DNA from: Duganella sp. Leaf126
GTDB lineage: Bacteria > Pseudomonadota > Gammaproteobacteria > Burkholderiales > Burkholderiaceae_D
Assembly (NCBI RefSeq): GCF_001423125.1
Contig: NZ_LMNW01000001.1
Coordinates: 267,944-331,943 of the forward strand
Direction of reading: 5' to 3'
Length of the DNA: 64,000 nucleotides
A program made the position numbers and the translations under genes. Shown piece by piece: positions 24,215 through 34,066 of the stretch. The stretch's first letter is position 1; each line of letters starts with the position of its first letter. Below the pieces are notes generated by a model. It saw nothing but the letters and a program-made list of their open reading frames with translations, did no database searches and was not told the origin of the DNA.

Positions 24215-25809
24215 TGCGCTTTCGCCGCGCCGACCCCAACGCCCCTCCAAAGCCCCAGCGCAGTACCCGCGGCCGCATGCTGATCACGGCAATCGCCGGC
24301 GCGCTGTGCGTGCTGGGCTTTGCGCCGTTCGGCTGGTGGCCGTTGGAAATCCTCGGTCTCGCCACCCTGTTCTACCAGGTCCTGCGCAGCAGCAGCGTCA
24401 AGGCGGCCGGCCTGATCGGATGGGCGTTCGGCTTCGGCTGGACCGGCGCCGGCGTCCACTGGCTGTACGTGTCGATGCACGACCATGGCGGCATGCCGGC
24501 GCCGCTGGCCGTGCTGGCGGTCGCCCTGCTGGCGTGGGCCATGGGCTTTTACGTGGCGCTGGCCATGGGCACGGCGGCCTGGCTGCGCAAGACCTGGGCG
24601 CTGCCGCTGCCAGCGGCCAACCTGCTGCTGTTGCCGGCCCTGTGGGCGCTGTCCGAATGGCTGCGCGGCTGGCTGTTTACCGGTTTTCCGTGGCTGTCGT
24701 CCGGCTACGCCCACAACCACAGTCCGCTGGCCGGCTTTGCGCCGATCGTCGGCGTGTACGGCCTGGGCTGGCTGGCGGCGCTGATCGCCGGCGCCCTGCT
24801 GCTGGTATTCCACCGCACGCGCCTGCGCGCGCTGGCGCTGGTGGTGGCGATCTCGGTGGCCGGCGTGGGCCTGCGCTTCATCGCATGGACCCACCCGGAA
24901 GGCGGGCCGATCTCGGTGCGCCTGATCCAGGGCAATGTGCCGCAGGAAGAAAAATTCGACGGCGCCCGCGTGGCTGCCGTGATGCGCCAGTACCAGGATG
25001 CCATCACTGCCGCGCCGGCCGACCTGATCGCCACGCCGGAGACGGCGATCGTCATGCTGCCGCAGCAGCTGCCGCCCGACTACCTGCCGGGCCTGGCGCA
25101 GTACATGCAGCAGACTGGCAGCAACCTGATGCTCGGCATCCCCACGGCCGACAGCCGCACCGCCTACTACAACAGCGTGCTCGGCATCGCATCGCATCCG
25201 GGCGCCGCGCAGGTCGCCGGCAGCTACTACCGTTACGACAAGCACCACCTGGTGCCGTACGGCGAATTCATCCCGTGGGGCTTCCGCTGGTTCGTCAACC
25301 TGATGGCGATCCCGCTCGGCGACCAGACCAGCGGGCCGGACCTCCAGCCCGCGTTTGCCATCAAGGACCAGCGCGTGCTGCCCAATATCTGCTACGAGGA
25401 CCTGTTCGGCGAAGAGATCGCCGCGCAGCTGCACACGCCCGCGCAGGGCCAGCAGCCGGCCACCATGCTGCTCAATATTTCCAACCTGGCGTGGTTCGGC
25501 GACACCATCGCGATTCCCCAGCATTTGCAGATCTCGCAGATGCGCACGCTGGAAACGGGACGCCCGATGCTGCGCGCCACCAACACCGGCGCCACCGCCA
25601 TCATCGATGGCCGCGGCACGCTGCGCGAACAGCTGCCGGTCAACACCACCGGCACGCTGGCGGCCCAGGTCCAGGGCATGGCCGGCACCACGCCGTACAT
25701 CGCGCTGGGCAACAAGCTGTTCCTGGCGCTGGCGCTGTTCTCGGTCGGCGGCGCCTGGCTGTGGGCAAAACGGGCGCGGACGGCGAAAAACGCCGCCGCC
25801 CCCACATAG
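24214..25809 (+). CDS. lnt: Apolipoprotein N-acyltransferase
   Basis: A 531-residue inner membrane enzyme that adds the third acyl chain to lipoproteins. The N-terminal part (about 1-220) has six to seven hydrophobic helices. The C-terminal half is a carbon-nitrogen hydrolase domain with the catalytic triad visible: Glu276 in TPETAIVML, Lys343 in YDKHHLVPYGE, and Cys393 in PNICYEDLFG. A last helix lies near 505-522. The gene is translationally coupled to corC, the usual neighbour in beta- and gammaproteobacteria. Confidence 0.96.
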   Translation: MRFRRADPNAPPKPQRSTRGRMLITAIAGALCVLGFAPFGWWPLEILGLATLFYQVLRSSSVKAAGLIGWAFGFGWTGAGVHWLYVSMHDHGGMPAPLAVLAVALLAWAMGFYVALAMGTAAWLRKTWALPLPAANLLLLPALWALSEWLRGWLFTGFPWLSSGYAHNHSPLAGFAPIVGVYGLGWLAALIAGALLLVFHRTRLRALALVVAISVAGVGLRFIAWTHPEGGPISVRLIQGNVPQEEKFDGARVAAVMRQYQDAITAAPADLIATPETAIVMLPQQLPPDYLPGLAQYMQQTGSNLMLGIPTADSRTAYYNSVLGIASHPGAAQVAGSYYRYDKHHLVPYGEFIPWGFRWFVNLMAIPLGDQTSGPDLQPAFAIKDQRVLPNICYEDLFGEEIAAQLHTPAQGQQPATMLLNISNLAWFGDTIAIPQHLQISQMRTLETGRPMLRATNTGATAIIDGRGTLREQLPVNTTGTLAAQVQGMAGTTPYIALGNKLFLALALFSVGGAWLWAKRARTAKNAAAPT

Positions 25810-25905
25810 TTTGGCTCCAGCCCCCGTAAAACCCGCTAAAATTGCTCCTTTAGTGAAACTGCAACCCGCGCGCCTGCCCGGCCGGCGCGCCCCGGACTCC
25901 ACACG

Positions 25906-26856
25906 ATGCTGACATTCCAACAAATTATCCTGACCTTGCAAACCTACTGGGACCAGCAAGGTTGCGCCCTGCTGCAACCGTACGACATGGAAGTCGGCGC
26001 CGGCACCTTCCACACCGGCACCTTCCTGCGCGCGATCGGCCCCGAGCCGTGGCGCGCGGCCTACGTGCAGCCGTCGCGCCGCCCCAAGGATGGCCGCTAC
26101 GGCGAAAACCCCAACCGCGGCCAGCACTACTACCAGTACCAGGTCGTGATGAAGCCGGCGCCGGACAACATCCTCGACCTGTATCTCGGTTCGCTCGAGG
26201 CGCTGGGCCTGGATTTGAAACAGAACGATGTGCGCTTCGTCGAAGACGACTGGGAGTCGCCGACGCTCGGCGCCTGGGGCCTGGGCTGGGAAGTCTGGCT
26301 GAACGGCATGGAAGTGACGCAGTTCACCTATTTCCAGCAGGTGGGCGGTCTCGACTGCAAGCCGGTGCTCGGCGAAATCACCTACGGCGTCGAACGCCTG
26401 GCGATGTACCTGCAGGGCGTGGAAAACATGTACGACCTGGTGTGGACCACCTGGGAAGAAAACGGCCCGGCCGGCGAGCCGGTGACCAAGACCCTCAAGT
26501 ACGGCGACGTGTTCCACCAGAACGAGGTGGAGCAATCGGCCTATAACTTCGAACACTCGAACACCGAGCTGCTGTTTGCCCAGTTCAACAACCACGAGTC
26601 GGAAGCCAAGCGCCTGATCGAAGCGCAGCTGACCCTGCCCGCCTACGAGCAGATCATGAAGGCGTCGCACAGCTTCAACCTGCTCGACGCGCGCGGCGCC
26701 ATTTCCGTGACCGAACGCGCCGCCTACATCGGCCGCGTGCGCGCCCTGTCGCGCCTGGTCGCGCAAGCGTATTACGAATCGCGCGAGCGCCTCGGCTTCC
26801 CGCTGGCGCCCGGTGCCGCCGCTGCCGACGTTCCTGCTGCTGCCGCTGCCAAATAA
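25906..26856 (+). CDS. glyQ: Glycyl-tRNA synthetase alpha subunit
   Basis: A 316-residue class II synthetase subunit that activates glycine and works as an alpha2beta2 tetramer with GlyS. Very typical sequence: [20 protein letters not shown] at residues 3-22, [39 protein letters not shown], and [15 protein letters not shown]. The last dozen residues are an Ala-rich tail ([15 protein letters not shown]) that is not part of the fold. The 96-base gap after lnt probably holds its promoter. It is followed 17 bases later by glyS. Confidence 0.97.
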   Translation: MLTFQQIILTLQTYWDQQGCALLQPYDMEVGAGTFHTGTFLRAIGPEPWRAAYVQPSRRPKDGRYGENPNRGQHYYQYQVVMKPAPDNILDLYLGSLEALGLDLKQNDVRFVEDDWESPTLGAWGLGWEVWLNGMEVTQFTYFQQVGGLDCKPVLGEITYGVERLAMYLQGVENMYDLVWTTWEENGPAGEPVTKTLKYGDVFHQNEVEQSAYNFEHSNTELLFAQFNNHESEAKRLIEAQLTLPAYEQIMKASHSFNLLDARGAISVTERAAYIGRVRALSRLVAQAYYESRERLGFPLAPGAAAADVPAAAAAK

Positions 26857-26872
26857 TCAGACATTGAATAAC

Positions 26873-28987
26873 ATGACTCACACCCTGCTCATCGAACTGC
26901 TGACCGAAGAACTGCCACCCAAGGCGCTTGCCAAACTGGGCAAGGCGTTTGCCGACGGCATCGTCAACGGCCTGACCACGCGCGACTTCCTGCAAGCGGA
27001 CAGCGTCGCCACTGCGTACGCCACGCCGCGCCGGCTGGCCGTGTCCATCACCGGCGTGCGCGCCACCTCGCCCGACAAGTCGATCCGTGAAAAAGTGCTG
27101 CCGGTGTCGGTGGCGCTGGACGCGGCCGGCAACCCGACCGCCCCGCTGGCCAAGAAACTGGCCGCGCTGGGCTTCCCGCACCTGACCGTGGCTGAACTCG
27201 AACGCGCCCAGGATGGCAAGGCCGAGAGCTTTTTCTACACCTACACGGCAGCCGGCAGCGCGCTGCAGGCAGGCTTGCAGGCGGCGCTCGAAGAGACGGT
27301 CGCCAGGCTGCCGATCCCGAAGGTGATGAGCTACCAGCGCCCGGACGGTGCCACCGTGCAGTTCGTGCGCCCGGCGCACCGCCTGGTGGCCCTGCACGGT
27401 GCGACCGTGGTGCCGTTGACGCTGCTGGGCCTGACCGCATCGAACGTCACCGAAGGCCACCGCTTCCTGACGGCGCCGGGCCAGCGCGACGTCACCATTG
27501 CCGACGCCGACAGCTACGCGGCCACGCTGGAAGCAGCGGGCCGGGTGTTGCCGGGCGTGGACCAGCGCAAGGAAAAAATCCGTGCCGAACTGCTGGCAGC
27601 GGCCGGCGCCGACCAGGTGCTGATGCCGGAAGCGCTGCTCGATGAAGTGACCGCGCTGGTCGAGTGGCCGGTCGTGTACGCCTGCCACTTCGAGGAAGCC
27701 TTCCTGGCGGTGCCGCAGGAATGCCTGATCCTGACCATGCAGACCAACCAGAAATACTTTGCGCTGACGGACGCCGACGGCAAGCTGCGCTCGCGCTTCC
27801 TGATCGTCTCCAACATCGCCACCGACACCCCGGCCGCCATCATCGGCGGCAACGAGCGCGTGGTGCGTCCGCGCCTGTCCGACGCCAAGTTCTTCTTCGA
27901 GCAGGACAAGAAAAAGACGCTCGAGTCGCGCCTGCCGCTGCTCAAGAACGTCGTGTACCACAACAAGCTGGGCACCCAGGCCGAGCGCAGCGAGCGCGTC
28001 TCCGGCCTGGCCGGCTTCATCGCCACCCAGATCGGCGGCGACACCGCGCTGGCCACGCGTGCGGCCAAGCTGTCCAAGGCCGACCTGCTGACCGACATGG
28101 TCGGCGAGTTCCCCGAGCTGCAAGGCATCATGGGCACCTATTACGCCCGCAACGACGGCGAACCGGAAGACGTGGCGCTGGCCGCTTCCGAACACTACCA
28201 GCCGCGCTTTGCCGGCGACGCGCTGCCATCGACCGTCACCGGCACCGCCGTGGCGCTGGCCGACAAGCTCGAGACGCTGGTCGGCATCTGGTCGATCGGC
28301 CTGCAGCCGACCGGCGACAAGGATCCGTTCGCGCTGCGCCGCCACGCGCTCGGCGTGCTGCGCATGCTGATCGAGAAACGCCTGATCCTGTCGATCAGCG
28401 GCCTGCTCGACGCTGCCGCCCAGCAGTTCACCGGCGTGGCCGGCTTCAGCGATCCGTCGCGCGAGGTGACCGCCTTCATGATGGACCGCCTGCGCGGCAT
28501 CCTGCGCGAGCGCGGCTTCTCGCCCAACGAGATCGAAGCGGTGGTGGCACAGCAGCCGGACCGCCTCGACGACATCGTCCAGCGCCTGGACGCGGTCAAG
28601 GCGTTTGCCGCGCTGCCGGAAGCGGCCTCGCTGGCCGCCGCCAACAAGCGCATCACCAACATCCTCAAGAAAAACGAGGCAGCGCTGGCCGCTGCCGGCG
28701 CCAGCGCCACCGTGGTCGATCCGGCCCTGCTGCAGGACCAGGCCGAGAAGGACCTGGCCGCCGCAGTCATCCGCGTGCAGCCCGACATCGACGCCGCCTT
28801 CATCCGCGGCGACTTCGAGGACGCGCTGAAAACGCTGGCGCAGCTGCGCAACGAGGTCGATGCCTTCTTCAATGACGTGATGGTGATGGCCGACGATATC
28901 GCGCTGCGCAACAACCGCCTGGCCCTGCTGTCGTCGCTGCACGGCATGATGAACCGCGTGGCCGACATTTCCAAGCTGGCGGCGTAA
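26873..28987 (+). CDS. glyS: Glycyl-tRNA synthetase beta subunit
   Basis: A 704-residue partner of GlyQ involved in tRNA recognition. Family blocks are [15 protein letters not shown] at residues 4-18, [32 protein letters not shown] near 280-299, and the C-terminal anticodon-binding region with [23 protein letters not shown] 26873 is chosen because it starts the conserved N-terminus; twenty upstream codons in frame overlap glyQ. The gmhB start follows the stop directly (TAAATG). Confidence 0.96.
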   Translation: MTHTLLIELLTEELPPKALAKLGKAFADGIVNGLTTRDFLQADSVATAYATPRRLAVSITGVRATSPDKSIREKVLPVSVALDAAGNPTAPLAKKLAALGFPHLTVAELERAQDGKAESFFYTYTAAGSALQAGLQAALEETVARLPIPKVMSYQRPDGATVQFVRPAHRLVALHGATVVPLTLLGLTASNVTEGHRFLTAPGQRDVTIADADSYAATLEAAGRVLPGVDQRKEKIRAELLAAAGADQVLMPEALLDEVTALVEWPVVYACHFEEAFLAVPQECLILTMQTNQKYFALTDADGKLRSRFLIVSNIATDTPAAIIGGNERVVRPRLSDAKFFFEQDKKKTLESRLPLLKNVVYHNKLGTQAERSERVSGLAGFIATQIGGDTALATRAAKLSKADLLTDMVGEFPELQGIMGTYYARNDGEPEDVALAASEHYQPRFAGDALPSTVTGTAVALADKLETLVGIWSIGLQPTGDKDPFALRRHALGVLRMLIEKRLILSISGLLDAAAQQFTGVAGFSDPSREVTAFMMDRLRGILRERGFSPNEIEAVVAQQPDRLDDIVQRLDAVKAFAALPEAASLAAANKRITNILKKNEAALAAAGASATVVDPALLQDQAEKDLAAAVIRVQPDIDAAFIRGDFEDALKTLAQLRNEVDAFFNDVMVMADDIALRNNRLALLSSLHGMMNRVADISKLAA

Positions 28988-29584
28988 ATGGGTGCGCCCG
29001 CCATCAAGCTGATCATCCTCGACCGCGACGGCGTGATCAACCACGACTCGCCCGACTTCATCAAGTCGCCGGCCGAGTGGATACCGGTACCGGGGTCGCT
29101 CGAGGCGATCGCGCGGCTGAACCAGGCCGGCTACCGGGTGGTGGTGGCGTCGAACCAGTCCGGCATCGCCCGCGAGCTGTTCGACATGACGACCCTGAAC
29201 GCCATCCACCACAAGATGCACAGCCTGGCCCAGCAAGTGGGCGCCGACATCGACGCGGTGTTCTTCTGCCCGCATGCGGCCGCCGACAACTGCGACTGCC
29301 GTAAGCCGAAACCGGGCATGTTTACCGAGATCGCCCAGCGTTACAAGGTCAGTCTCAAGGGGGTGCCGGTGGTCGGCGATTCGCTGCGCGACCTGCAAGC
29401 GGGGTACGTCAGCGGCTGCGTGCCCTACCTGGTGTTGACCGGCAAGGGCGAGAAAACCCAGGCCACCGGCGGGCTGCCGCCCGGCACCCAGGTGTTTGCC
29501 GACCTGGCGGGCGTCGTGGCCCATCTGCTCAAGACGGCCGCTGCCGCCGCTGCCTCGCCGGCGCCTGCGCCGGCCACCCATTAA
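28988..29584 (+). CDS. gmhB: D-glycero-beta-D-manno-heptose-1,7-bisphosphate 7-phosphatase
   Basis: A 198-residue HAD-superfamily phosphatase in the ADP-heptose branch of lipopolysaccharide core synthesis. HAD motif I is ILDRDGVIN at residues 9-17 (nucleophile and acid/base aspartates). The zinc-binding loop FFCPHAAADNCDCRKPKPG near residues 94-112 has the Cys/His set of GmhB, and VVGDSLRDLQAG gives motif IV. A 20-residue Ala/Pro tail follows the fold. Products feed the heptosyltransferase WaaC encoded nearby. Placement between glyS and an acyltransferase gene is common in betaproteobacteria. Confidence 0.93.
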   Translation: MGAPAIKLIILDRDGVINHDSPDFIKSPAEWIPVPGSLEAIARLNQAGYRVVVASNQSGIARELFDMTTLNAIHHKMHSLAQQVGADIDAVFFCPHAAADNCDCRKPKPGMFTEIAQRYKVSLKGVPVVGDSLRDLQAGYVSGCVPYLVLTGKGEKTQATGGLPPGTQVFADLAGVVAHLLKTAAAAAASPAPAPATH

Positions 29585-29605
29585 ATCAAGTCTCCGGAGT
29601 CTGCG

Positions 29606-30355
29606 TTGGGTCATCCCGTTCTGTTTTTGCGTTCGCTGTTGTTTACCATCGTGATGGTCGTGTCCACCATTTTCTGGTCGATGATCTGCCTGCTGGCCGC
29701 GCCACTGCCGTACAACAAGCGTTTCTGGGTCACGTCGCGCTGGAACGTGTTCATGATCTGGTGCCTGAAAGTGATCTGCGGCATCCGCTACGAAGTGCGC
29801 GGCGCCGAGAATTTTCCCGATGCGCCGGCCGTGGTGCTGTCCAAGCACCAGTCGGCCTGGGAAACCATCTTTTTGCTGCCTAACCTGCCGCGTCCGCTGG
29901 TATTCGTGTTCAAGAAGGAAATCCTGTACATCCCGTTCTTCGGCTGGGCGATGGCGCTGCTGCGCATGATTCCGATCGACCGCAAGCAGGGCAAGAACGC
30001 GTTCAAGCACGTGGTGCGCATCGGCAAGCGACGGCTGGCCGACGGCCAGTGGATCATCATGTTCCCGGAAGGCACCCGCGTTCCCGTGGGCCAGACCGGC
30101 AAGTACAAGAGCGGCGGCACCCGGCTGGCGATGTCCACCGGCGCCGTGGTGGTGCCGATCGCCCACAATTCGGGCGAGTGCTGGCCGAAAAATTCTTTCA
30201 TTAAAAAGCCGGGGCTTGTTACAGTATCGATCGGCAAGCCTATTTCTCCCGAAGGACAAACGCCGGACGGCATGATGCAACAGGTGGAAAATTGGATAGA
30301 ATCAGAAATGCGCGTCATTTCGCCCCACGCCTACAGCGCTGGCTCGACGACCTGA
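29606..30355 (+). CDS. 1-acyl-sn-glycerol-3-phosphate acyltransferase (PlsC family)
   Basis: A 249-residue membrane-bound acyltransferase of phospholipid synthesis. An N-terminal helix (about 7-30) is followed by the catalytic motif as LSKHQSAWET near residue 80 (H-x4-D/E type, here H-Q-S-A-W-E) and the substrate motif MFPEGTRVPVG near residue 152. The start is TTG at 29606, supported by GGAG seven bases upstream. It overlaps the next gene by 64 bases. A second PlsC-like gene is at 41330-42097, so the two may differ in acyl preference or in substrate. Confidence 0.9.
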   Translation: MGHPVLFLRSLLFTIVMVVSTIFWSMICLLAAPLPYNKRFWVTSRWNVFMIWCLKVICGIRYEVRGAENFPDAPAVVLSKHQSAWETIFLLPNLPRPLVFVFKKEILYIPFFGWAMALLRMIPIDRKQGKNAFKHVVRIGKRRLADGQWIIMFPEGTRVPVGQTGKYKSGGTRLAMSTGAVVVPIAHNSGECWPKNSFIKKPGLVTVSIGKPISPEGQTPDGMMQQVENWIESEMRVISPHAYSAGSTT

Positions 30356-31452
30356 CCGCGCAGGCGCAGGCAGCGCCGGCGGCGGCACGACCTGCCGCTG
30401 GCGCCATCGAACAGCCCGACCTGTTCGGGCGCGACACCGCGCCGCGCCCCGTGTACACGGCGCCGGTCTGGTCGGTCCCCCCGGCGGCCGCCAAGCCGCC
30501 GCCGGTTTCGCCCTATGTCGATCACGCGGTCGATCATCCACCCGGGTACGCCACGACGCAGCCGCGCCCTCCCGCCATCGAGCCATCCGCCAGGGCTCTG
30601 ACTAGTCCGTCGGTCCACCCGGCGGTCATGCCCCGCCCCGCTGCACCGGTCCCGCCCATCGCCGCGCCCGAGATTGCCGTGCCGGTCAGGTCGCAGGTGC
30701 CGGTTCCCGTGCCGGAACACAGCACCAAGCGCCAGCTGCAGGTTGGCGAATTCATCCTCGAATACGAACTGCGCCGCTCGACCCGGCGCTCGATCGGCTT
30801 CATGATCGACGACGACGGCCTGCGCGTGACGGCGCCGCGGCGCGTGACCATCGCCGAAGTCGATCACGCGATCCGCACCAAGCAGGGCTGGATCCTGTCC
30901 AAGCTCAAGGAACGCCGCGAACGCCGTGCCGCGCGGCTGCAAAAGCCGCCGGTGGAATGGATAGACGGCGCCAGCCTGCCCTACCTGGGCGCCGACATCA
31001 CGCTGCGCCTGCTCGTCGGCGGACGCTACCGCACCAGTTTCGACGCCGCCACCCGCGAACTGACCGTGGTGCTGCTGCCGGGCGCCACCGAACAAGCGCT
31101 CAAGGAACGCGTCAAGGCCTGGTACCAGCACGAAGCCAAACACCTGTTCGTGCAACGGCTGGACCTGTACGCCAGCCGCCTGGGCGTGCACTACAGCGCG
31201 TTCGGCCTGTCGTCGGCCGGCACGCGCTGGGGCTCGTGCACGGCCGACCGCAAGATCCGCCTGAACTGGAAACTGATCCACTTCTCGCTACCGCTGATCG
31301 ACTACGTGGTCGCCCACGAGCTGGCCCATACGCTGGAAATGAACCACAGCGCGGCGTTCTGGAACACGGTCGGCCTGATCTACCCCGAATACGACGACGC
31401 CCGCAACCTGCTGCGCAAGCGCGCCCAGGAACTGCCGATCCTGTTCCCCTGA
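30292..31452 (+). CDS. YgjP-like (DUF45) metallopeptidase with long disordered N-terminus
   Basis: A protein of up to 386 residues. Residues about 145-380 form a YgjP-type domain: RRSTRRSIGFMIDDDGLRV, then SAGTRWGSCTADRKIRLNWK, then the zinc motif VVAHELAHTLEMNHSAAFW (HELAH plus a third histidine). Residues about 25-140 are Pro/Ala/Val-rich and look disordered, starting with an EQPDLFGRD word. The TTG at 30292 is the earliest plausible start and overlaps plsC by 64 bases; a later GTG is possible, so the N-terminus is unsure. Relatives are annotated as M48-family or SprT-like peptidases; no substrate is known. Confidence 0.83.
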   Translation: MDRIRNARHFAPRLQRWLDDLTAQAQAAPAAARPAAGAIEQPDLFGRDTAPRPVYTAPVWSVPPAAAKPPPVSPYVDHAVDHPPGYATTQPRPPAIEPSARALTSPSVHPAVMPRPAAPVPPIAAPEIAVPVRSQVPVPVPEHSTKRQLQVGEFILEYELRRSTRRSIGFMIDDDGLRVTAPRRVTIAEVDHAIRTKQGWILSKLKERRERRAARLQKPPVEWIDGASLPYLGADITLRLLVGGRYRTSFDAATRELTVVLLPGATEQALKERVKAWYQHEAKHLFVQRLDLYASRLGVHYSAFGLSSAGTRWGSCTADRKIRLNWKLIHFSLPLIDYVVAHELAHTLEMNHSAAFWNTVGLIYPEYDDARNLLRKRAQELPILFP

Positions 31453-31548
31453 ACGTCAGCTTCGGGTAAGACTTGCCTGGTCGAAACGAGTGGGGGTTGG
31501 CGGGTGGGCGTGTAAGAATGGGCTTTTCCTTTCTTGCGCGAGGTTGTC

Positions 31549-31728
31549 ATGGCAAACGCTGCTCCCCTCAATCCCGGCGACGATGCGCCGGCTGGTACGC
31601 CCGGTACGGGCGAAGATATCTGCCCGGTCTGTCACGGCAAGGGACAGGTCGAGCAGGCCGGCGCTGCCGTCTCCTGCAGCAACTGTGGCGGTACCGGCGT
31701 CATTGTCGAGGGCATCGGCGGCGGCTGA
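31549..31728 (+). CDS. 59-residue zinc-finger protein (DnaJ-type CxxCxGxG repeats)
   Basis: A very small protein made of an acidic/proline N-terminus (residues 1-24) and two zinc-ribbon repeats, CPVCHGKG and CSNCGGTG, separated by ten residues, then a Gly-rich end. These are the repeats that form the zinc sites of DnaJ and of small anti-TRAP-like proteins. ATG 31549 is chosen because it has a modest GAGG site; the frame opens five codons earlier. It lies between two convergent units. Whether it binds protein or RNA is unknown. Confidence 0.75.
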   Translation: MANAAPLNPGDDAPAGTPGTGEDICPVCHGKGQVEQAGAAVSCSNCGGTGVIVEGIGGG

Positions 31729-31739
31729 TGCCGCCGGCA

Positions 31740-33026
31740 CTATCGCTTCAGCAATGACGACAGTAGCGCCAGCGTGCGGGCCGTCGCCCCACGGTGCTGG
31801 TTGGCAAACGCCAGGGCGTGCGCGCCGATGGCGTTGCGGGCTTGCTGATCGTGCAGCAGGCGCGCCGCTTCGGCCATCAGCGCCGGCGCATCGGCCACGC
31901 GCAGGGCGCCGCCGGCAGCCACCGCATCCTCGGTGACCAGCTCGAAATTGAAAGTATGCGGACCGATCAACACCGGCTTGCCCAGCGCGGCCGGTTCGAT
32001 CAGGTTCTGCCCGCCAAGCGGCAGCAGGCTGCCGCCGACAAAAGCGACGTCGCAGACATCGTAGTACGCAAACATCTCCCCCATCGAGTCGCCGAGCACC
32101 ACGTCGATATGCGACGCCAGCGGCGCAGCGGTATCGAGCGTGCTGCGGCGCTGCACATTCAACCCCTGCCAGCCGATCAGTTTTTCCACGTCGTCGAAGC
32201 GCTGCGGGTGACGCGGCACGATCAGCAGCAGGGTCTTGGCCGGCAGGGCGGCGCGGGCGCGGCGGAACGCTTCCAGGATCGGCGCTTCCTCGCCGTCGCG
32301 CGTGCTGGCGCACAGCAGCACCGGCCTGGCGCCGATGGCCGCGCGCAAGCTGGCGCCGACGGCCAGCGCCGCAGGCGGCACCACCACGTCGAACTTGATG
32401 CTGCCGGTCACTTCCACGCGCGGCACGCCCAGCGTGCGCGCGCGCGCCGCATCGGCCGCAGTCTGCGCAGCCACTAGCGTGATGCCTTGCGCCGCCTCGC
32501 GGATCAGCGTACCCAGGCGCTGCGCCTTGGCCAGCGACCGTTCCGACAGGCGGGCATTGGCCAGCAGCACCGGCACGCCGCGCTGGCCGCACACGGCAAT
32601 CAGGTTGGGCCACACCTCGGTTTCCATCAGGATGCAGATCGACGGCGTGAAATGCCGGATGAAACTGGCCACCATCAGGCCGGTGTCGTAAGGCAGGTAC
32701 GCTTGCAACAGCCGCGTACCATGTTTGGCGAACAGGGTGCGGCCGGTCTCGCGGCCGGTCGGTGTCATGTGGGTCAGGACCACGCGGCCGTGCGGATACG
32801 CGGCCAGCAGCGCGTCGACCAGCGGCTCGGCGGCGCGGGTCTCGCCCACCGACACGGCGTGCACCCACAGCACCGGCGCTCCGGCATCGGGGACGGCGGC
32901 GCCATACACACCGAGGCGCTCGCCCCAGTGGCGGCGGTAACCGGGCTCACGGCGTCCGCGCAACCACAGGCGCGCCAGTACCAGCGGCAGCGCCAGCCAC
33001 CACAGCAGGGAATAGAGCCAGCGCAT
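31740..33026 (-). CDS. waaA: 3-deoxy-D-manno-octulosonic acid (Kdo) transferase
   Basis: A 428-residue GT30 enzyme that attaches Kdo to lipid A precursor at the inner membrane. It begins with a membrane anchor (RWLYSLLWWLALPLVLARLW, residues 2-21), then the family blocks GYRRHWGERLGVY, WVHAVSVGETRAAEPLV near 51-67, LMETEVWPNLI near 126, and GGSLLPLGGQNLIEPA near 310-325. The frame is open upstream into waaC, but the ATG at 33026 gives the family N-terminus and lies one base after the waaC stop. Together these build the inner core of lipopolysaccharide. Confidence 0.95.
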   Translation of the reverse strand: MRWLYSLLWWLALPLVLARLWLRGRREPGYRRHWGERLGVYGAAVPDAGAPVLWVHAVSVGETRAAEPLVDALLAAYPHGRVVLTHMTPTGRETGRTLFAKHGTRLLQAYLPYDTGLMVASFIRHFTPSICILMETEVWPNLIAVCGQRGVPVLLANARLSERSLAKAQRLGTLIREAAQGITLVAAQTAADAARARTLGVPRVEVTGSIKFDVVVPPAALAVGASLRAAIGARPVLLCASTRDGEEAPILEAFRRARAALPAKTLLLIVPRHPQRFDDVEKLIGWQGLNVQRRSTLDTAAPLASHIDVVLGDSMGEMFAYYDVCDVAFVGGSLLPLGGQNLIEPAALGKPVLIGPHTFNFELVTEDAVAAGGALRVADAPALMAEAARLLHDQQARNAIGAHALAFANQHRGATARTLALLSSLLKR

Positions 33027-33027
33027 C

Positions 33028-34062
33028 TCAGCGTCCCGCCAGCAGGCTGCGGGCAGCCGCCAGCACCTGGTCCACCGGCGGCGGCGTACCGGTGTCGCCG
33101 AGGTTGATAATGCGCGGTGACCAGTTGCCCTCGGTCTTCCAGCGCGGCGAATCGGCGTAGATTTCCACGGTCGGCCGCACGAACGCTGCAGCAATGTGGG
33201 TCAGGCCGGTATCGACGCCGACCACCAGGTCGGCCCGGCGCGCCAGCAGCACCGCGTCCGCCATCGACAGCCTGGGCAACAGGCGGGCGTTGGGCAGGCT
33301 GGCGGCCAGCTGTTCGGCTTCCGCTTTTTCCTTGGGCGAACCCCACGGCAGCAGCACAGGCATCGGATCGGGTTCGGCAGCGAGCGCGCGGCCGAGCGCG
33401 ATCCAGTTCTCGGGCGACCATTTCTTGGCGTCGCGCGCGGTGCCGTGGAAAAACACCGTGTATGCAGGCGGCATCCAGTCGGGACGCGGGGTATCGGCCG
33501 GCAGCGGCGCCAGGCCGAAGTCGGCCGGATGGTTGGCAATATCGTCGGACGGATAACCGAGCGCAGCGGCAGCCACGAGGCGGCCGCGCGCCACCGCGTG
33601 GGTGCGCGGATCGGTCGGCACGCTGACGGTATGGAAGATGCGAGAGATGCCCTCGTAGCCCGAGCCCTCGCTGCCATTGGCCATGCCGACCTTGCGACCG
33701 CCCTTGACCACGCGCGCGGCGCCCATGATGACGCCGGTCTTGAGCAGGCCCTGGGTGTCGAACACCACATCGTATGCCTGCGCGCGCAGGGTGCGGAAAA
33801 AAGCCTTGATCTCGGCCCGTGTCTCGGGCTTGCCCAGGCTTTTGCGCCAGCGCCGCAAGGCGAACGGGATGATGGTGCGTACCCGCGGATTGAGTTGCAC
33901 GAGGCTGACGAAGCCCTCCTCCACCACCCAGTCGATGTTGGCGTCCGGGAAGTGGCGGGCGATGTCGGCCACCATGGGCAGGTTGTGCAGCACATCGCCG
34001 AGCGACGACACGCGCACCAGCAAAATATTCAGCGGCCTGCCGCCGCGCGCTTGCGTCGTCAT
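33028..34062 (-). CDS. waaC: Lipopolysaccharide heptosyltransferase I
   Basis: A 344-residue GT9 transferase that adds the first heptose to Kdo. The N-terminal segment ILLVRVSSLGDVLHNLPMV at about residues 14-32 and DANIDWVVEEGF are diagnostic. The nucleotide-sugar region has FFHGTARDAKKWSPENWIAL and the C-terminal VVGVDTGLTHIAAAF motif. It is the gene before waaA in the same direction, and the phosphohexomutase gene is four bases upstream, so an envelope-sugar operon is likely. The ADP-heptose substrate depends on GmhB encoded at 28988. Confidence 0.94.
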   Translation of the reverse strand: MTTQARGGRPLNILLVRVSSLGDVLHNLPMVADIARHFPDANIDWVVEEGFVSLVQLNPRVRTIIPFALRRWRKSLGKPETRAEIKAFFRTLRAQAYDVVFDTQGLLKTGVIMGAARVVKGGRKVGMANGSEGSGYEGISRIFHTVSVPTDPRTHAVARGRLVAAAALGYPSDDIANHPADFGLAPLPADTPRPDWMPPAYTVFFHGTARDAKKWSPENWIALGRALAAEPDPMPVLLPWGSPKEKAEAEQLAASLPNARLLPRLSMADAVLLARRADLVVGVDTGLTHIAAAFVRPTVEIYADSPRWKTEGNWSPRIINLGDTGTPPPVDQVLAAARSLLAGR

Positions 34063-34066
34063 CGAT

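Noticed and set aside
24109..26766. An 885-codon minus-strand frame opposite lnt and glyQ
   Set aside because: Same cause as above; lnt and glyQ have complete catalytic motifs on the other strand.
26675..30280. A 1201-codon open frame on the minus strand opposite glyS, gmhB and plsC
   Set aside because: It mirrors real genes with strong family similarity on the plus strand. High GC at third positions removes stop codons from the antisense frame, and the translation is an Arg/His/Gln-rich low-similarity sequence.
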